Positions 11,221 through 23,660 are shown, counted from the stretch's first letter. The stretch is DNA of 64,000 bases from Tomocerus qinae (GCA_020055645.1 CM034548.1:19468001-19532000); one strand, 5' to 3'. Numbers and translations are program-made. Notes: generated by a model not told the origin, from the sequence alone.

Positions 11221-12475
11221 AGCAAGTAATGCATAAGCATTAGCAGAACTATACGTAAACATAAAATGAATAAATAAGGAATAAGTGTATACTTATAGTA
11301 TATAGGAAGAGGCATTTTATAATAATGTTAGACCACATCCCCTTGTAACTTCTCATAATGGTAAGTATATAAGGTTTTATAAAGCAGCCATCATTTGATT
11401 GACAAGATACAGCTCCTGTTCTATTAGCAAAGTATACTAGACAAGTACTACTAAGATAATGCAAAGGTCTCTGGAGATTATTCGCCTCTTTGAGAAGTGG
11501 AAGATTACAATTATTTATAAGCTATGGTGCACAAGAGGAGAGAAAGGATTTGTAATAAGAAATATAAATATGACACTCGGAGCATAATGCATACATGTAG
11601 TCTGACTGCAAAGAAATGGTCTCTTAATTCCCAGTCTGTGATACATATATAGAATAATATTTATGATTTTCACATCCAAAGTTATAGTTTCTAAGGTGAG
11701 ACTAGTACAAGTCAAGTCAAAAGTCACAGCTAAAAGCATGCAAATAAATTAAAGCAGTAGCGTCATGAATATTGAGAAAATGTGTGTAATAGAACGCTGG
11801 CTGTTGATTAAGAGTGAAGTAAAGTTTTGTAGGGACAGGGAGACGTCGTCGTCGCAGTCACGTCACCGTCAAAAAGAGAAAAACATTTGCTAAATGGAAA
11901 AGTGGAGGAAGGTGGATCTGAGACTGAAAGGAGGATGAAATCCATGTCACCACACAAGATAAAAAATGTCTATTGACAGAAACTAAATTTCCATAGGCAA
12001 GTGCATTCGGTTTGGGGGTTTTTATAACAATTGTCATTGGAGTGCCCCAAAATTCTGAGTAATTGGTAGTCATTTAATTAGTAGCTATAGGTATCTGAAT
12101 TTGTGACGTGGCTGGAGTTGGATGTAAATTTTGTTTAGGTAGACGAGAGTGTTGGCAGTTTGAGAAAGCTACTCATACAATTACAAGCATAATTAATATT
12201 TATCACATTATATAGGTAGCGCATTTTATTTTTCCTCTGCGTTAAGCCCCACTAATTGCGAAGTGAGGTATGGTTTAGCTTTTACATTGCAAATGATGTA
12301 AGGATGTACATGCGAGGCAGCTGGGGGCAAGTTAGAGTGAAGTATAAACTGGCGATGAGTATGTATGTCGTGATGTGTCGTGCACAATTACATAAAGCAA
12401 AGTAAAATAAAATAAGCCAAAGAATACATTTGGAGGAATTGTATTTAATTAGACAGTAATAAAACAAATTTATTT
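11221..12475. other. Purine-leaning non-coding block
   Basis: Four minus frames of 61-74 codons (within 11249-12467) all lie on the pyrimidine-rich strand, and none has a recognisable motif. A CG-triplet repeat lies at 11844-11854. Confidence 0.5.
11844..11854. repeat. CG-containing triplet repeat (CGT)3
   Basis: CGTCGTCGTCG followed by CAGTCACGTCACCGTC, a local cluster of CG dinucleotides. Confidence 0.8.
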
Positions 12476-13200
12476 TATGTACTTACTTATCTATGTTCCT
12501 TATTTCCCCTGCGGGCAAATGTACTTAACTTACTGATGATGTATTATCATATCTATAATTTATTTGTCGACTAATACCTGTATGTGAATTTATATGCAGA
12601 GTGTGTGCTTGAGAATTGTTTCATATTGTAGTTCAACCTGCCTTTCATACTTACTGTACAATATTACATGTTTTATGGTTCTACCACAATATTGCAAAAT
12701 CTTATTGTCAGTATCCTACAGGATTGTGCTATATATTATGTCGTTTGGTAGGCAGTTGGTTTCTGTGTAAAATATCCAGTATAAAATATATTCATTATGC
12801 AGGTAGTTGTATTGCATTGAATTACTTCACTTTGATATTTTCTAGTGAAAAAGAAGTGAATTCTGTGATATTCACATTTAGTCATTTTAGTACAATCCAA
12901 ATAGAGATAAAGTATGTATAAAGAGTGGAGGAAGGAAAGAGAAGCTGAGCGGAGTCACTCAGCAGCCAAGGCATTGTTTACCATTGCTCATGGCTATTAA
13001 TTTCATTTCATTCTTTGAAACGTTGTAAAATATAGATGCGATGGAAATCCGAGTTTTAACGTGCTCTTGCTATATTGACAAGATGAGCGTAGAATGTTAA
13101 TAACACTTTTTACTCCAAATGACTGGAGAAGAAGGCAATAATCACGTAAACAGCATTTCATGCCTAGTTTCTCGGGATACACTAGGCTATGCATATTATG
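12476..13200. other. Mixed T-rich sequence
   Basis: Contains a 101-codon + frame at 12616-12921 (non-ATG start, Cys/Tyr/Ile/Phe-rich) without motifs, and the overlapping frames 13003-13287 minus and 13119-13343 plus on opposite strands. None is supported as a gene. Confidence 0.45.
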
Positions 13201-13267
13201 GCTTGGGTCGTCGTGGTTATGTCCAAGACTCGTCTCTCTATCTCTGTGCTCTATCCTCCAAATACCT

Positions 13268-13276
13268 ACGACGACG
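13268..13276. repeat. CG-containing triplet repeat (ACG)3
   Basis: Three perfect ACG units, another CG-rich triplet in AT-rich surroundings. Confidence 0.75.
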
Positions 13277-13311
13277 CTTACACACAATACTTCTTATACG
13301 ATATTATTACA

Positions 13312-13323
13312 TAGTAGTAGTAG
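13312..13323. repeat. (TAG)4 triplet repeat
   Basis: Four perfect TAG units inside a pyrimidine-rich block, an exception to the usual orientation. Confidence 0.85.
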
Positions 13324-13700
13324 GCACTTGTATACATACGTAGGTGGACCACATTCCTCCCCCATTCTTTATCTACTTATATCATGCATTAACCGTTCTA
13401 TTACCTTCTCTCTTATTGCGACAGGTACACCACCAGATCCATGTCCTTATACATTACACTAGGTAATCTATCACTTTATTATATCATTTCTGCCTACTAT
13501 GTCTACATACGCTCTTTATTTGACTAACCTCAACTGTCTTTACTTTCCTACTTTAAATTATACAGTAGTGTATTTGATTTAAATGGCTGCGTAATAAATA
13601 TTTCAGGTTTAAAATGTGCACACAAAGAAATATCCATTGAAATGCTCTCTGAATTCAATATCTTGTCAAGAAAGTCAAGTTCTACTACTATACATAATTC

Positions 13701-14350
13701 TTCCTTGTATACCTTAATATATTATGAATGTAATTAAATCAATGTAGCTTAGGTGATGTTGTTAATAAGTTGAGTAGCCTTTAGTAAATGTCAGTCAGTG
13801 ACTTCTGTTGTAGATTTTGGTTTGAAAAAAAGTCGGCAGCATTCATATTGAAGTGGTTAGGCGTAGATAGAAGTAATGCATAAATAAGTAAGTAGGGTAT
13901 TACAATAAAATTTTATGTGAGACAAGTACCTATGTAAATTAATGAAAAGGAATACGAAATACATAATTGTGAAGCTGCTAAATATGAAAAAATGAAATGT
14001 AGCGAGATAAATATGTGGAAGAATGTAAAAGAGAAATAAGTAGGATTGAAAATAATGAGTGGTTGGTTTGGAGTTATGTGTACGTGTAATGTATTTGTGA
14101 GGAGAACATAAAATGATTGTGTGTATCTGTACAGAGTAGAGAAATAAATAAATGGAGGATAATATTGAGGTATATTACTTAGAACAAGGACTAATAGCTG
14201 GAGTAAATGATACAATGTACAAGTTAATAGAAATGGAAGGAGACAGAAAATATTTTGTCTAGGTATTGTTTTGTATTTGGGGAGAATGGTGTGATAGACT
14301 GATAGAAAGAAGGAGCTCAGACAATGGATGTTTTGAGCCAGAGGTTGATT
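13701..14350. other. Strongly purine-rich block
   Basis: GGAGGAT, GAAATAAATAAATGG and AGAAAGAAGGAG words on +. The 146-codon minus frame (13913-14353) is one of the longest in the window and consists mainly of Leu/Ser/Phe/Ile/Tyr/Thr, the residues of pyrimidine-rich codons. It has no motif and I do not call it a gene. Confidence 0.6.
14142..14153. repeat. (AAAT)3 tetranucleotide repeat
   Basis: Three perfect AAAT units. Confidence 0.85.
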
Positions 14351-14881
14351 CACACCTACACTCTAAAAAATTCGACCTCAAAAACTCACACCTAGACGAT
14401 TTTTCCTCGTTTCGGGAGATGCCATTTGTATTAAAATGCCAAAATCTCTATAAAGAATAATGTTCTCGTCGACTATGTTCGAATTTTAATACATTCATTT
14501 GAGTTGGAGCTCTGGACATGACTCAATGCTCGCCTCTACCTTTACCATGTATGATAATTATATCTTTTGTAATGAAAGAGTTATGAAGGAACTATAACCA
14601 TTAACCATTAGCAGTTAAAATAGTTTTGGTAGGAGCCCACGATCTCTAAAATCCCTTTCCATCCATCCGTCCGTTTCTTAAATCCCATTTGGACAACAAT
14701 AAACATTCAAAAAACCCTTGGCTCACTGTTTGTTTGTATGTAGGCAATGGAAGAATGACTACGTGGTCTGCCGCTCTTATCGTCTCTATAATTCATTTAC
14801 CAACACTTTTCTCTCACTATGACTCAACTATTCATCCGAATACAGTCAGAAACTCTATGGCGATAGCAATTCAAAAACCAA

Positions 14882-14920
14882 ACTCTGGTAAAGAATGGGA
14901 AAAATAGAAAAGGCAGGCCA
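14882..14920 (+). repeat. Possible copy 1 of a short dispersed element (CTCTGG...AAAGGCAGGCCA)
   Basis: ACTCTGGTAAAGA at 14882-14894 is followed 17 bases later by AAAGGCAGGCCA ending at 14920. Positions 25491-25519 carry a 12/13 match to the first part and the same GGCAGGCCA word. Similarity was found by eye only, with different internal spacing. Confidence 0.35.
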
Positions 14921-15065
14921 TCAGTTTCTTAAATTCTTATTTAATGCTTCTCTGACAACAGATTCAAAGTAGAGCCAAAGCCAGAGCCTTCGTAACAGTC
15001 AAAAGAGAGCAATAATCATATTATATACTACTTAATACAGTACTTTGAAACATACATACCATGCC

Positions 15066-15079
15066 ATAATAATAATAAT
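15066..15079. repeat. (ATA)4 triplet repeat
   Basis: Four ATA units plus AT. Confidence 0.85.
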
Positions 15080-15550
15080 CTTTCAGATACCTACCTCCGT
15101 ACTTACTGCTCTTCCAACCATACAAAGCAGTTCAGTTCAAGTATCGACTCGACTAGAAATGAATATAATAATATTCAAAATGTGTTAGTTATTCAAGACA
15201 AGTCAACTAGGAGCCGGGGGCAGGGCATTGACAACATGCTACACTACATACATACACAAAACCCTTCCCATCGGACTTAAATATTAAAATATACAAAACA
15301 CTCAAACCAAATATATTATGTTTTCTACGGAATTGTAGTGATCTGAGGGAGGGAGAGTTCATGATCATACAATACTACGATTCTATTATGTAGATTAGGA
15401 AATATGTACAACAATCTTTAACGTTTATTGCAAAATACGGAATCTCCCAGTTAAACAGACACACAGAGTTGACATATGACTCTAGGCATGCAAAATACTA
15501 CACATACTCCAACATACGACATATAAATACATCCAAAGACGACTCTCTTT

Positions 15551-16310
15551 CAAGTTAATAACACAGCTCTTTGTCACAATGGCATTAGACGCTATAGATG
15601 AGCTTGATATAATTTCTGAAAAATGATAATTGGCTCCGGGGTATCTATTCCATTACAATAATTCTGCAGCTTCCCCGCTTCTCCGTCTCATCCGACATTC
15701 TGTCTAACTATAACTCTCTATACATTATACCTACTTACAAATCATATTATGCATATGTAAGTACTATGACAGTATTGCAGTCGCTGCTGAACGGGAGAGA
15801 CGGATGCAATGCAGAACACTCACACACAAATTCTACTTACTCCGTGCACACTCAATCCCAACCATACTATAGAAACTATTACTCCACTAGTTTGTCTCAC
15901 TTTTTCCGACCATGGCTTCTCATTTCCCAATTCCCGAGTATTGTACTTTTCCACATTCAACATTACTCCCATTTTTGTACATCTTCAGACTCATCTCTCA
16001 GACCATACACGCTCCTCCATTATACCTACTCACAAGAAAATAATTTGTGTAATGGAATAAAGCAGTAAAGCAATTTGCAAATATTAAAAATTGTTCTAAT
16101 CGATTTTCCCTTGTCTTCCCTGCCAACTCTTTTTTTTCACTTTTGGGTTTTATTTTACAGGATGAGAAAGACCCTTTCTTTCTCTTATACCATCTCTAAT
16201 TTTATATCTACGTTTATCTGTTCCAACACAAACTATACTATATCATATACACACACGCAATTCTTTCACTTACCTTATACTATCTTAATAATACTTAAAC
16301 TGAAGTAGCT
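15551..16310. other. Pyrimidine-rich block
   Basis: Two overlapping + frames (15766-16068, 100 codons; 15809-16060, 83 codons) plus 16075-16308 (77 codons) are Thr/Ser/His/Leu-rich and reflect C/T-rich codons. None has a family motif. Confidence 0.6.
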
Positions 16311-16880
16311 TCTAAAAGAAGTCTACGAATGTATCATAAGAAGAGAGAAAAGCAAATTACGATGAGCCAGAGTGAAAATATCTGTACTATTTATAGCCAC
16401 GATGCTAAAACATATGCACTTATTCTTTTAAAATTATTCTTTTGAATTACTGCATCTATGATGAAACTTCAACTTATAAACCATATTTCTGCATTAAAAA
16501 ACTAATCTCCATCACCGTTAAAGAATTTAATTCAATTTTACTTAAATATATATAATTTATTAACTTAATATTATTCATTGAAATTATTTATCACAATGTC
16601 ATTGGAAATCTAGAAAATATTTTTTTGAATTGCTACCTAAAGCTTCAACGCAGCCTCTGCATTTTTTGGCTTAGTCTTTCACAATATATTATATGAAGGT
16701 TATGGTAATTAAAGGTAATATTCTATATTTAATTAAAAATTAAATTGCTACGTATATTAATAATCTAATTAGTATTAATTGCTATAAATATATTATACTT
16801 TTACTTGTGAAGATGTATTTCTTTAAATGAAGCTATTAGAGATATATTATTATACATAAGCCTACCGAGTACTTAGGACG
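16311..16880. other. AT-rich trough (about 17% GC at 16501-16800)
   Basis: Hand counts give 15-18% GC in rows 16561, 16681 and 16741. Dominated by TTAATTA and TATATT words, with no frame of 60 codons and no tandem array. Nothing else seen. Confidence 0.8.
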
Positions 16881-17620
16881 AAGACACTGATTTCTTTTTG
16901 GCCTGAATTCTCGTTGATATTGATGAGTATCTGAGAATTTGGTAAGGAGAGTGTGTGCAAGTGTAAAGAAACGCAGAAGATGTGAATGAAGACGGGAGAA
17001 GTAAAATGTAGTGGGTTTATTATGAGAGAATGTATGAGTTAGATAATAGGAAGGAGGGAGTGTATTGCCCTGGTGAGTTTTGCTGGCTGATGTGTTATGG
17101 TATCATAGTTGATGATTATGAGTTTTGTGTGTATATGAGTGTCGTTGTATTGGATGGAGAAATGCAATGGTGACAGAAAAGAAAATGCAGCGGACGGATG
17201 TCGTAGGAAAGTAGAAAAAAGATATAAGTAGAGACACTCCAGTTATAGTAATAATAATATTATGTATGTAAGTAGAGGGAATGGTGGGGTCTGTGAGACA
17301 GTAATAAGTAGCCACCTATAATAACATTACTGCGGTAGTAGCAGAATAAAGAAAGAAAGTTGATCTTATTCGTTGTGTTCTTGTGCCGACTCCTATAAGT
17401 GGACATTAGAGGGTGGTTAGTGGGTAATGTGTGTATGTCCATAATATGTAGTGCTGGCCAAGTCCATTGAGTGAAGGGAAGAGTGGGCAAGGGTACCCGG
17501 GTGAAAAGTCCGAAAGTCCGTAAATGTCATTTGTAGAAGAGCGAGGTGAAGTCCAATTGGGCCGATTCGATATGAAATAGAGGCTCTTGTAAGCTCCTTC
17601 ATTTAGCTCTCCTGTCTTCT
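16881..17620. other. Strongly purine-rich block ending in a local GC peak
   Basis: Five overlapping minus frames of 61-76 codons lie on the pyrimidine-rich strand between 17103 and 17630. GC rises to over 50% near 17461-17520, where two overlapping palindromes (17491-17502) and a tandem 8-mer (17505-17520) occur. No known gene. Confidence 0.55.
17491..17520. repeat. Overlapping palindromes plus a tandem 8-mer
   Basis: GGGTACCC (17491-17498) overlaps ACCCGGGT (17495-17502). AAAGTCCG is then repeated twice in tandem at 17505-17520. This is unusually GC-rich and symmetric for the window; no function is assigned. Confidence 0.8.
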
Positions 17621-18300
17621 TAGAATCCATTCCTATGGTTTATTTTTATGGCCATTTCACTAGGAGCTCTTCTCACACTCTTACCAACAATTTATACGAG
17701 AACCGAAGTGACCAAAAATGACTTGGTCTGGTCCGGAGGGGTCACATCTTCTTCACGGCATAACTTATACTCCACATTTCTCCTCATTCCCAGACAGACA
17801 CCTACCTACCTAACTCCTCCTTATACTACTCTTAGTATTACTCACTAGTACCAAACCCTGTCCACCTCGCCAAATAATATTGTGATTGTGAACGGACCCA
17901 CTCATCGTATTACTCTGTGATCACTTTCCTCTACTCTACTTAACTCTCTCTCTCCTACTTCCGCACAAACTTCACTTGACCCAACCAAATATCAACTACT
18001 TCTCTTATACTACTTAAATAGTTACCAGACACTGCTGTAGAATCCTCATTGCAAGGCCACAACCAAGTCTACACGAATCTCACACATTTCATCATCATCT
18101 AATGGAGTTATAAGCTGTACATACATCAGACCCAACCTTTCTCCTTATCATTTCACATACTACGCTAACCCCTCCATTTAGTAAACTTCGATTTAGTACC
18201 CACAACATTTCTCTACTAGGATTACAATTTTTAATTCCTCTAATATTCTCCTATTTTCAACACAAACTTAATTTACACTTTGTATCTGCTATTGACGTAT
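17621..18300. other. Strongly pyrimidine-rich block
   Basis: An abrupt switch from the purine-rich block upstream at about 17600-17640. The + frame at 17648-17848 (66 codons) contains a CCTA-repeat-derived Thr/Tyr/Pro tail. Nothing recognisable in 17850-18300. Confidence 0.6.
17791..17812. repeat. CAGA run followed by (CCTA)3
   Basis: CAGACAGACA at 17791-17800, then three perfect CCTA units at 17801-17812. Confidence 0.85.
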
Positions 18301-19620
18301 GTTAAACCATATAAAAATGTAACTACTATGTATTTTTATCAATACAAAATTTGGGGAACTATTGTAGGAAAATAAAATGTTATCACATAATGATAACTAT
18401 TTAGGCAAGCATTTTTAATAATCTTCACCATTTAAGATCTAAGATCACAACTAGTATTTACTATTGTAGTAATCCTAAAATCTAAGATTTTATTTACATT
18501 TGATCCCAAGACTACATTTGTATGTAAGAAGAAGCATGTCTGTATCCTTTTTTAGTAGCCATGTATAAGTACTTGTAGTAGAATCACTGCATTATATTCG
18601 TGATTGGTGATATAATATAAAATGTCTAGCACTTATAGTATTAGCGAGGACATTAGAGTAATATTTTGTACACTCGTAGAGTACTGAGGTTCATAATGTT
18701 ATAATAAGTGCGACTCATTATTATGACATGAGAGAGAAATAACATTAGATCGACCACTTAAGATCCCAAGACGACCGGATGGCATAGCATGGAATCATAT
18801 TATTGCCATCAGCAAACGAAGCAAGTAAAGCAAGATACATGAAATATACAGCATTGATTTATTTGTGGAAATCTCTGGAGCTCCCATTTGGAGCAAGTTG
18901 AGCAGAGTGATCCGAAGTGCAAAGTTTCTTTTTTGTGAACACTTTATGAGACGATGTATCAACACTCGACTAATTAATGGTCAATATTACCCTGCAGTCG
19001 GCTCCCTCTCCCAAAGTGAGTGCACTACATCGTGGCACACTTAGCAACTCCTAAGAAATAAGTTAAGTGGCTATACAAATAATGGCTATCTTGGATATTG
19101 GAAATCTTTCTACACCAGCCACATACATCCATTTACTCCTACCTAATATTTGGGAAAGAAGAGAAAGCTGATAAGCCACATCAAAGTACACAACATTTTA
19201 TATTTACAAAATGTTCCTTAGCATTAATACCGAAGATTTTTGATAGATCTAGTGATGAAATATATAAATAGTTGTTGGTGCGTAATATTGGAAGTTAGAA
19301 TAGTTGTAAGTGTTGAGGGTAGACTGTCATAGGTAGACATTGATTTGTCATAAAGAGGAAAGCTGTTAGTTGAGAATTAAGATGTTGGACTAGGAGGAAT
19401 CAAAAAGTTATCGGGAGGGCAGAGGGAAAGACAAATATGGGTCTGTGGTGTCCGATAAAAACGATACACCCAGCATGATGTTTTTTCTGTGCTCTTTGCC
19501 GCAGCAATAAGGGGGAAAGAAAAAAGACATTACTAAAGTGACCAGGCTAATAGCTCTGGGATTTAAGTTTTTCTTACTCGGAGATGTTCTTTGCCACACT
19601 TTTATGACCTAGCGGATCGG
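18301..19620. other. Mixed AT-rich sequence becoming purine-rich after 19250
   Basis: No frame of 60 codons until 19408-19599 minus (63 codons, motif-free). 18300-18500 is especially AT-rich. No gene or repeat array seen. Confidence 0.5.
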
Positions 19621-20019
19621 ATTGTTGCCGCACCTGCATTATTGGCTTGTCGGTCTATCACAGTCCACTAACATAACATTGGGCTGTATTATATACACTA
19701 TATATACCTATACTAGTAGATACTTATAGATAGATAGGTATAATAATATGATCTCTGCCATCCCACCTACTACATCACAACACTCACTTTCAGCCTCACC
19801 ATGCTATTCTGTTTGCATCCCAAATAAGAGAGTGAATTTTCTTGGACGGCGTATCACACCTAAATAAATAGATAGCTGCTGATGATAGGCTATATAAACT
19901 TTGATCTAAAGTGAGACTATGGAAACAAAGGCATTGTGTATGTGTATTTGTGTTTTCCTAGGGCACATTCAGTCTCATCCTTCCTGCTTTTATTTTATAT
20001 TTTACTTTAGCCTTCCTGA
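19621..20019. other. Pyrimidine-leaning sequence with TAGA/TATA words
   Basis: Partial TAGA repeat at 19727-19737 and TATATA words near 19700. No open frame of note. Confidence 0.5.
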
Positions 20020-20330
20020 CTTAGCTTGGCTCATGTGGGCTCATTCTGTGTCCTAGCAAGCATCCTTTGTTTATTGGCAATTGTGGCCGCTCGGATCAAC
20101 ACTCACTCCACTATGAAACAAACGGAACGCTCAAAGGGGAAAAATCAAAGCCTTCTTGGATATTTCCTTCAAAATACCTCACATTTTATGATCCCTCGAA
20201 GACCATCATCACATCGAATCTTTGTTCTCGCTTCTTTTTCTTCTTCCTTTCTTTTCCCTGCTTTTCTCTTTTCCTCAGTTACACACACTGACTTAGCCAA
20301 CGACTTGACTCGCGTTGACTTGTGAAGGTA
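20020..20330 (+). other. Open frame with signal-peptide-like start and splice-site-like flank; coding unsupported
   Basis: The frame runs from 20020 to a TGA at 20323-20325 (99 codons from a TTG at 20026). Its first 20 or so residues have a hydrophobic Leu/Ile/Val/Ala/Cys core ending near AA-R, resembling a secretory signal peptide, followed by a polar Lys/Ser/Gln segment. The only in-frame ATG lies after that core, so in a eukaryote the start would need an upstream exon. A polypyrimidine tract (20231-20276) ending in CAG at 20276-20278, and AAG|GTAAGC at 20325-20333, would delimit a 49-base exon with stops in all three frames. Chance is the simplest explanation. Confidence 0.15.
20231..20278 (+). 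promoter_or_regulatory. Polypyrimidine tract ending in CAG (3' splice-site-like)
   Basis: Twenty-eight uninterrupted pyrimidines (20231-20258), TG, sixteen more pyrimidines, then AG. It matches the form of a eukaryotic 3' splice site, but such tracts are expected in the pyrimidine-rich blocks of this window. Confidence 0.2.
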
Positions 20331-20581
20331 AGCCAACAGAAAACATCCAAGGAACGCATTAGAACACAATGCCATCCTACTACAATACAATAGACAATAA
20401 TGAGAATCGCTCTCTGCTTTTAAGAATGTTCCACTCTGTGCTATTTGCTACAAATACAAACTCACTTGTATCAGTTCCCGTTCTTACATTATACTATACA
20501 GTAACCCTTGCCTATTAGTATCTATACTGCATTCTATAATAATATACCTTACCTACCGCACATCTATGTACACAGTAGTAG
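20331..20581. other. Mixed sequence, nothing identified
   Basis: Continues the pyrimidine-leaning block with TACC/TATAC words. No gene seen. Confidence 0.5.
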
Positions 20582-20595
20582 ATACATACATACAT
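20582..20595. repeat. (ATAC)3 tetranucleotide repeat
   Basis: Three ATAC units plus AT. Confidence 0.85.
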
Positions 20596-22040
20596 GAGAA
20601 TTTTAAATGCTCCGTATTGTTACTAATATTTACTGCTAATTTCCACAATAAACCTTTCTATATAGAATGGAGTGCAATATTCAAAGGATTATATTTCTGC
20701 TCTTTGTTTTTGGTGTACGGCATGTGCTACAATTTACACTCTGTGCAGTGGTATAGATTATATAGAGAGAGTGCTAATAGGTTATTGTCAGGTTAAGCTG
20801 GTGGAGGCGATATCAGCGGCTGTTGAGTTCTACAGTTCAAATTGACACAGTCATCACATTATCACTTCATTTCCTTTAGGAAACCTGTCGCTTAAACAGT
20901 TCCATTGGAATTCCCACAGTCACAAACTGTACCAATGAGTTTTACTCTCAGGCTATCGTAAAATTAAAAGATCGCAAATCTTCCGCGTTGACTTGCATCT
21001 CGAGTAGCATATGCAATAAAAATTCAAAGCCTGTCATAAACATGTGACCCCAGCAGGTTTTTATGTCAGCTTCTAATTTTTATTCATTTTTAGACCTCCT
21101 TTACGTTCTGAGTCTCTACTGTAGCTGTCAGATCAACCTAACCTGCCTACACATACACTATTCATACGATTCCAATGTGTCTCATTAGTATTCATCATAC
21201 TCAATTTATGCATTACCAGCTCCTACTCCTACCTACCAAATGAATCACCTCTGCTTTCTCTTATGGCCATCCGTAAAATTAACTAAATAGGTTAATATTT
21301 ATGGAAACTTCAGACTTTTAATTACACAGCCTTAGATTGATCGAAGATTTCCACCCTTTCCTTCCATACAAGAGCAGAATTCCAATTACCATTTAGTATA
21401 CTTCACTTATTTATATGCATATCACTTCTACACACGAATAGCTACGCACTATAAGAAATACAAGAGAGAAATTTGCATAACATTTAAATATGACGAGTAC
21501 AAAACTAAATATATACAGCCTTTTTCCCCAACAAGTTAAACTGATGCATCAAGCAGTCAAAAATGACAGGAGTGTCTTGTACTTGTACATTTCGTTTTCT
21601 TAGCGTATTATGCAAACTTGAATGGTGACAGACATTCATAAAGAACTGTTATATGGATGTATCTGCAGAAGGAAATGTGCTTCATTGCACCATCAACGAG
21701 AAAGGTTACTACTGAAAAGCAAATGTGGGAATTATCAGCACCAAAACGCCAAAAAGTAATACGGCACATCTAAATTATATACAGGGTGGCAAACAATCCT
21801 TTTCAATTGGATACTACCTACTTGAAACTCTATAGCATGGACATTTAAATTATTAATTTACACCTATAATAATATTCTTCTGCCAATTTCATATTTATTT
21901 ATGTGAAAATCAAGTGATGAGATTTGATTAGATTATTTGCTTCAATTTCTGAAATTGTAGAAACGGTAGTTGTTTAGAATCCTGTAGTGAGTGAGATGTG
22001 TTTCCAGTATTTGCATTGTGTAAGATTAAAGCGAGGCAAC
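20596..22040. other. Mixed sequence, pyrimidine-leaning at 21060-21450
   Basis: One + frame at 20566-20796 (76 codons) has a Phe/Tyr/Leu-rich composition and no motif. From 20800 to 22040 there is no frame of 60 codons, tandem array or recognisable RNA. Confidence 0.5.
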
Positions 22041-22560
22041 TACAGTAGACTTATTCAGAATTCACTGAGAGTGGAAAGTAGAAAGCAGTCGGCAGTGGCT
22101 GTATACGTAGCAGCAGGGATGTGATGTGTTGGCTTTACAGATATAAATAAATATAATATTGTCCCTGTATGAATATATTTGTCGAGTAGGAGGAAGTAAG
22201 CGTGGCTATATAGGTCCAGTATAGTTAAATAAAAGTATAGTGAGAATATATACATGAAATTGGTATGTATTGTGAATCGGGAAGTAGAGAAAGAAATAAA
22301 TCATGGTGAAATGAATGATGCATGGAATAGAGCATGGATCTAGCCAAGTCCCGATGCAGAAGATTAATGTGTCAAGTTGAACCAACAGATATCCCAAGTT
22401 TTATGAATATTTTTTCCTGTGAAGAAGGCCAGAGTAGAGTCAGAGTGAGAGCAGAAGATCCGAAGCCAAGCCAGGAGAGGGAAAAAGAGGCAAAGCAACG
22501 AAAGGAATTCCTATCAACTAAACTAACTCAAGACTCAAGTAGTCCGTAAGGTATGATAAA
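22041..22560. other. Purine-rich block
   Basis: Minus frames at 22055-22255 and 22206-22397 lie on the pyrimidine-rich strand. A + frame with a true ATG at 22334-22549 (71 codons) reads along the purine-rich strand and is rich in Arg/Lys/Glu/Ser. Its charged composition equally follows from AGA/GAG/AAG words, so I do not call it. Confidence 0.45.
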
Positions 22561-23160
22561 TATAATTCCAGTCAAGTCACTACTATTGTCTGTAGGATCT
22601 TTACTTTAGTTCTGCTATTACGATTATAATTTTCTGTTCTGCACAGCTAGGACAAGAAGATAGAATTACCCAGCACAGACAGAAGTGCATAGCATCACTA
22701 GAATAATAATACTAAATATTATAATGGCCCTTTGCTTACATTTAGTTACCTACCTAGTTGACTTTACGCTAATAGATGTTTTGTTTTATACTTCGCAATA
22801 TGAATCCATGCTACAAATAATAATAATATGTAGAATCACAGAAAAGAAATGTACAGGGAATGGGATGCTCTTCTGAGACACAAAGCAAAGCAATAAAATA
22901 CTAGAAGCAATGCAATGGAAAATGGAATGTATTTATAAGTAAGTATTCCTTTCCCTTCTCTTCCTAATCTTTTATTTGAGCCAAGAGGACGAGTGCAAAA
23001 TCATTTTTTCCTTCCGAAAATAATTATAGACACAACAGGGTGGTTTCAATGTGTGTGGGTTCCGTCCGTCCAACTACTTTATGCATTATTTAATGTATGA
23101 TGTATTGGAAAAGGGAGAGCGAGCTTTTCCGTGGTGTTACTTCGACAGTGGGGAATTGGG
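22561..23160. other. Mixed sequence
   Basis: AATAAT repeat at 22816-22827 and a 63-codon + frame at 22685-22876 without motif. G-rich patch at 23100-23160. No gene seen. Confidence 0.5.
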
Positions 23161-23660
23161 ATACCTTACACATACATACACCAATATCAAACTATTCACC
23201 GCTTTTTCACTTCGTACAATATAAATACCTCGACTACTCTCCCACTATTATCTAATATCCTACACAATCCCTAGTTTAACTAAACTGACAATCCAAACAT
23301 AAAACAGTCGTCTACTCTATCATAAACATACTATTTCCCTACTTAATCTTCACCGAGCCTAATAAATGGGATACAAAAATCCATAGCACCTCATTTATAT
23401 CCGCTTTTAACTAACAATAAGGATCACACTTTTACTCCAGAATTATTTTTCGTACTGCATACTTAATTATAAAAATATTGTCTAATTAAAACCATGCTTT
23501 ACAAATTTCTCAGTAGTATTTTACATTATTTCCACAATATAAAAAGACAATTCTGGCTGATTCTGTCAGACAGTATTAAATAGGTAATTTTGTCTGTGTT
23601 TCACTTTTACTTTATTTTAGCCACCAACCGAATCTACTGCATAATACAGAAGTGAATTCT
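23161..23660. other. Pyrimidine-rich, AT-rich block
   Basis: C/T/A-rich with no frame of 60 codons and no repeat array. Confidence 0.55.

Larger units (their letters stand above)
13201..13700. other. Pyrimidine-rich block with ACG and TAG triplets
   Basis: The + strand is C/T-rich from about 13220. Frames 13119-13343 and 13160-13462 overlap in different registers on the + strand, as expected when stops are depleted by composition. Confidence 0.5.
14351..15550. other. Mixed to pyrimidine-leaning sequence
   Basis: Frames 14266-14460 and 14689-14907 (+, 64 and 72 codons) show nothing recognisable. Contains an ATA repeat and one copy of the GGCAGGCCA word (14912-14920). No gene seen from 14910 to 15550. 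Confidence 0.5.

Noticed and set aside
13913-14353. 146-codon minus-strand hydrophobic frame
   Set aside because: Same explanation: stop depletion on a pyrimidine-rich strand, with low-complexity Leu/Ser/Phe/Tyr composition.
14478-14490. GTTCGAA word resembling a tRNA B-box (also near 48459 and 62460)
   Set aside because: No matching acceptor stem, A-box or anticodon arm at the right spacing in any of the three places.
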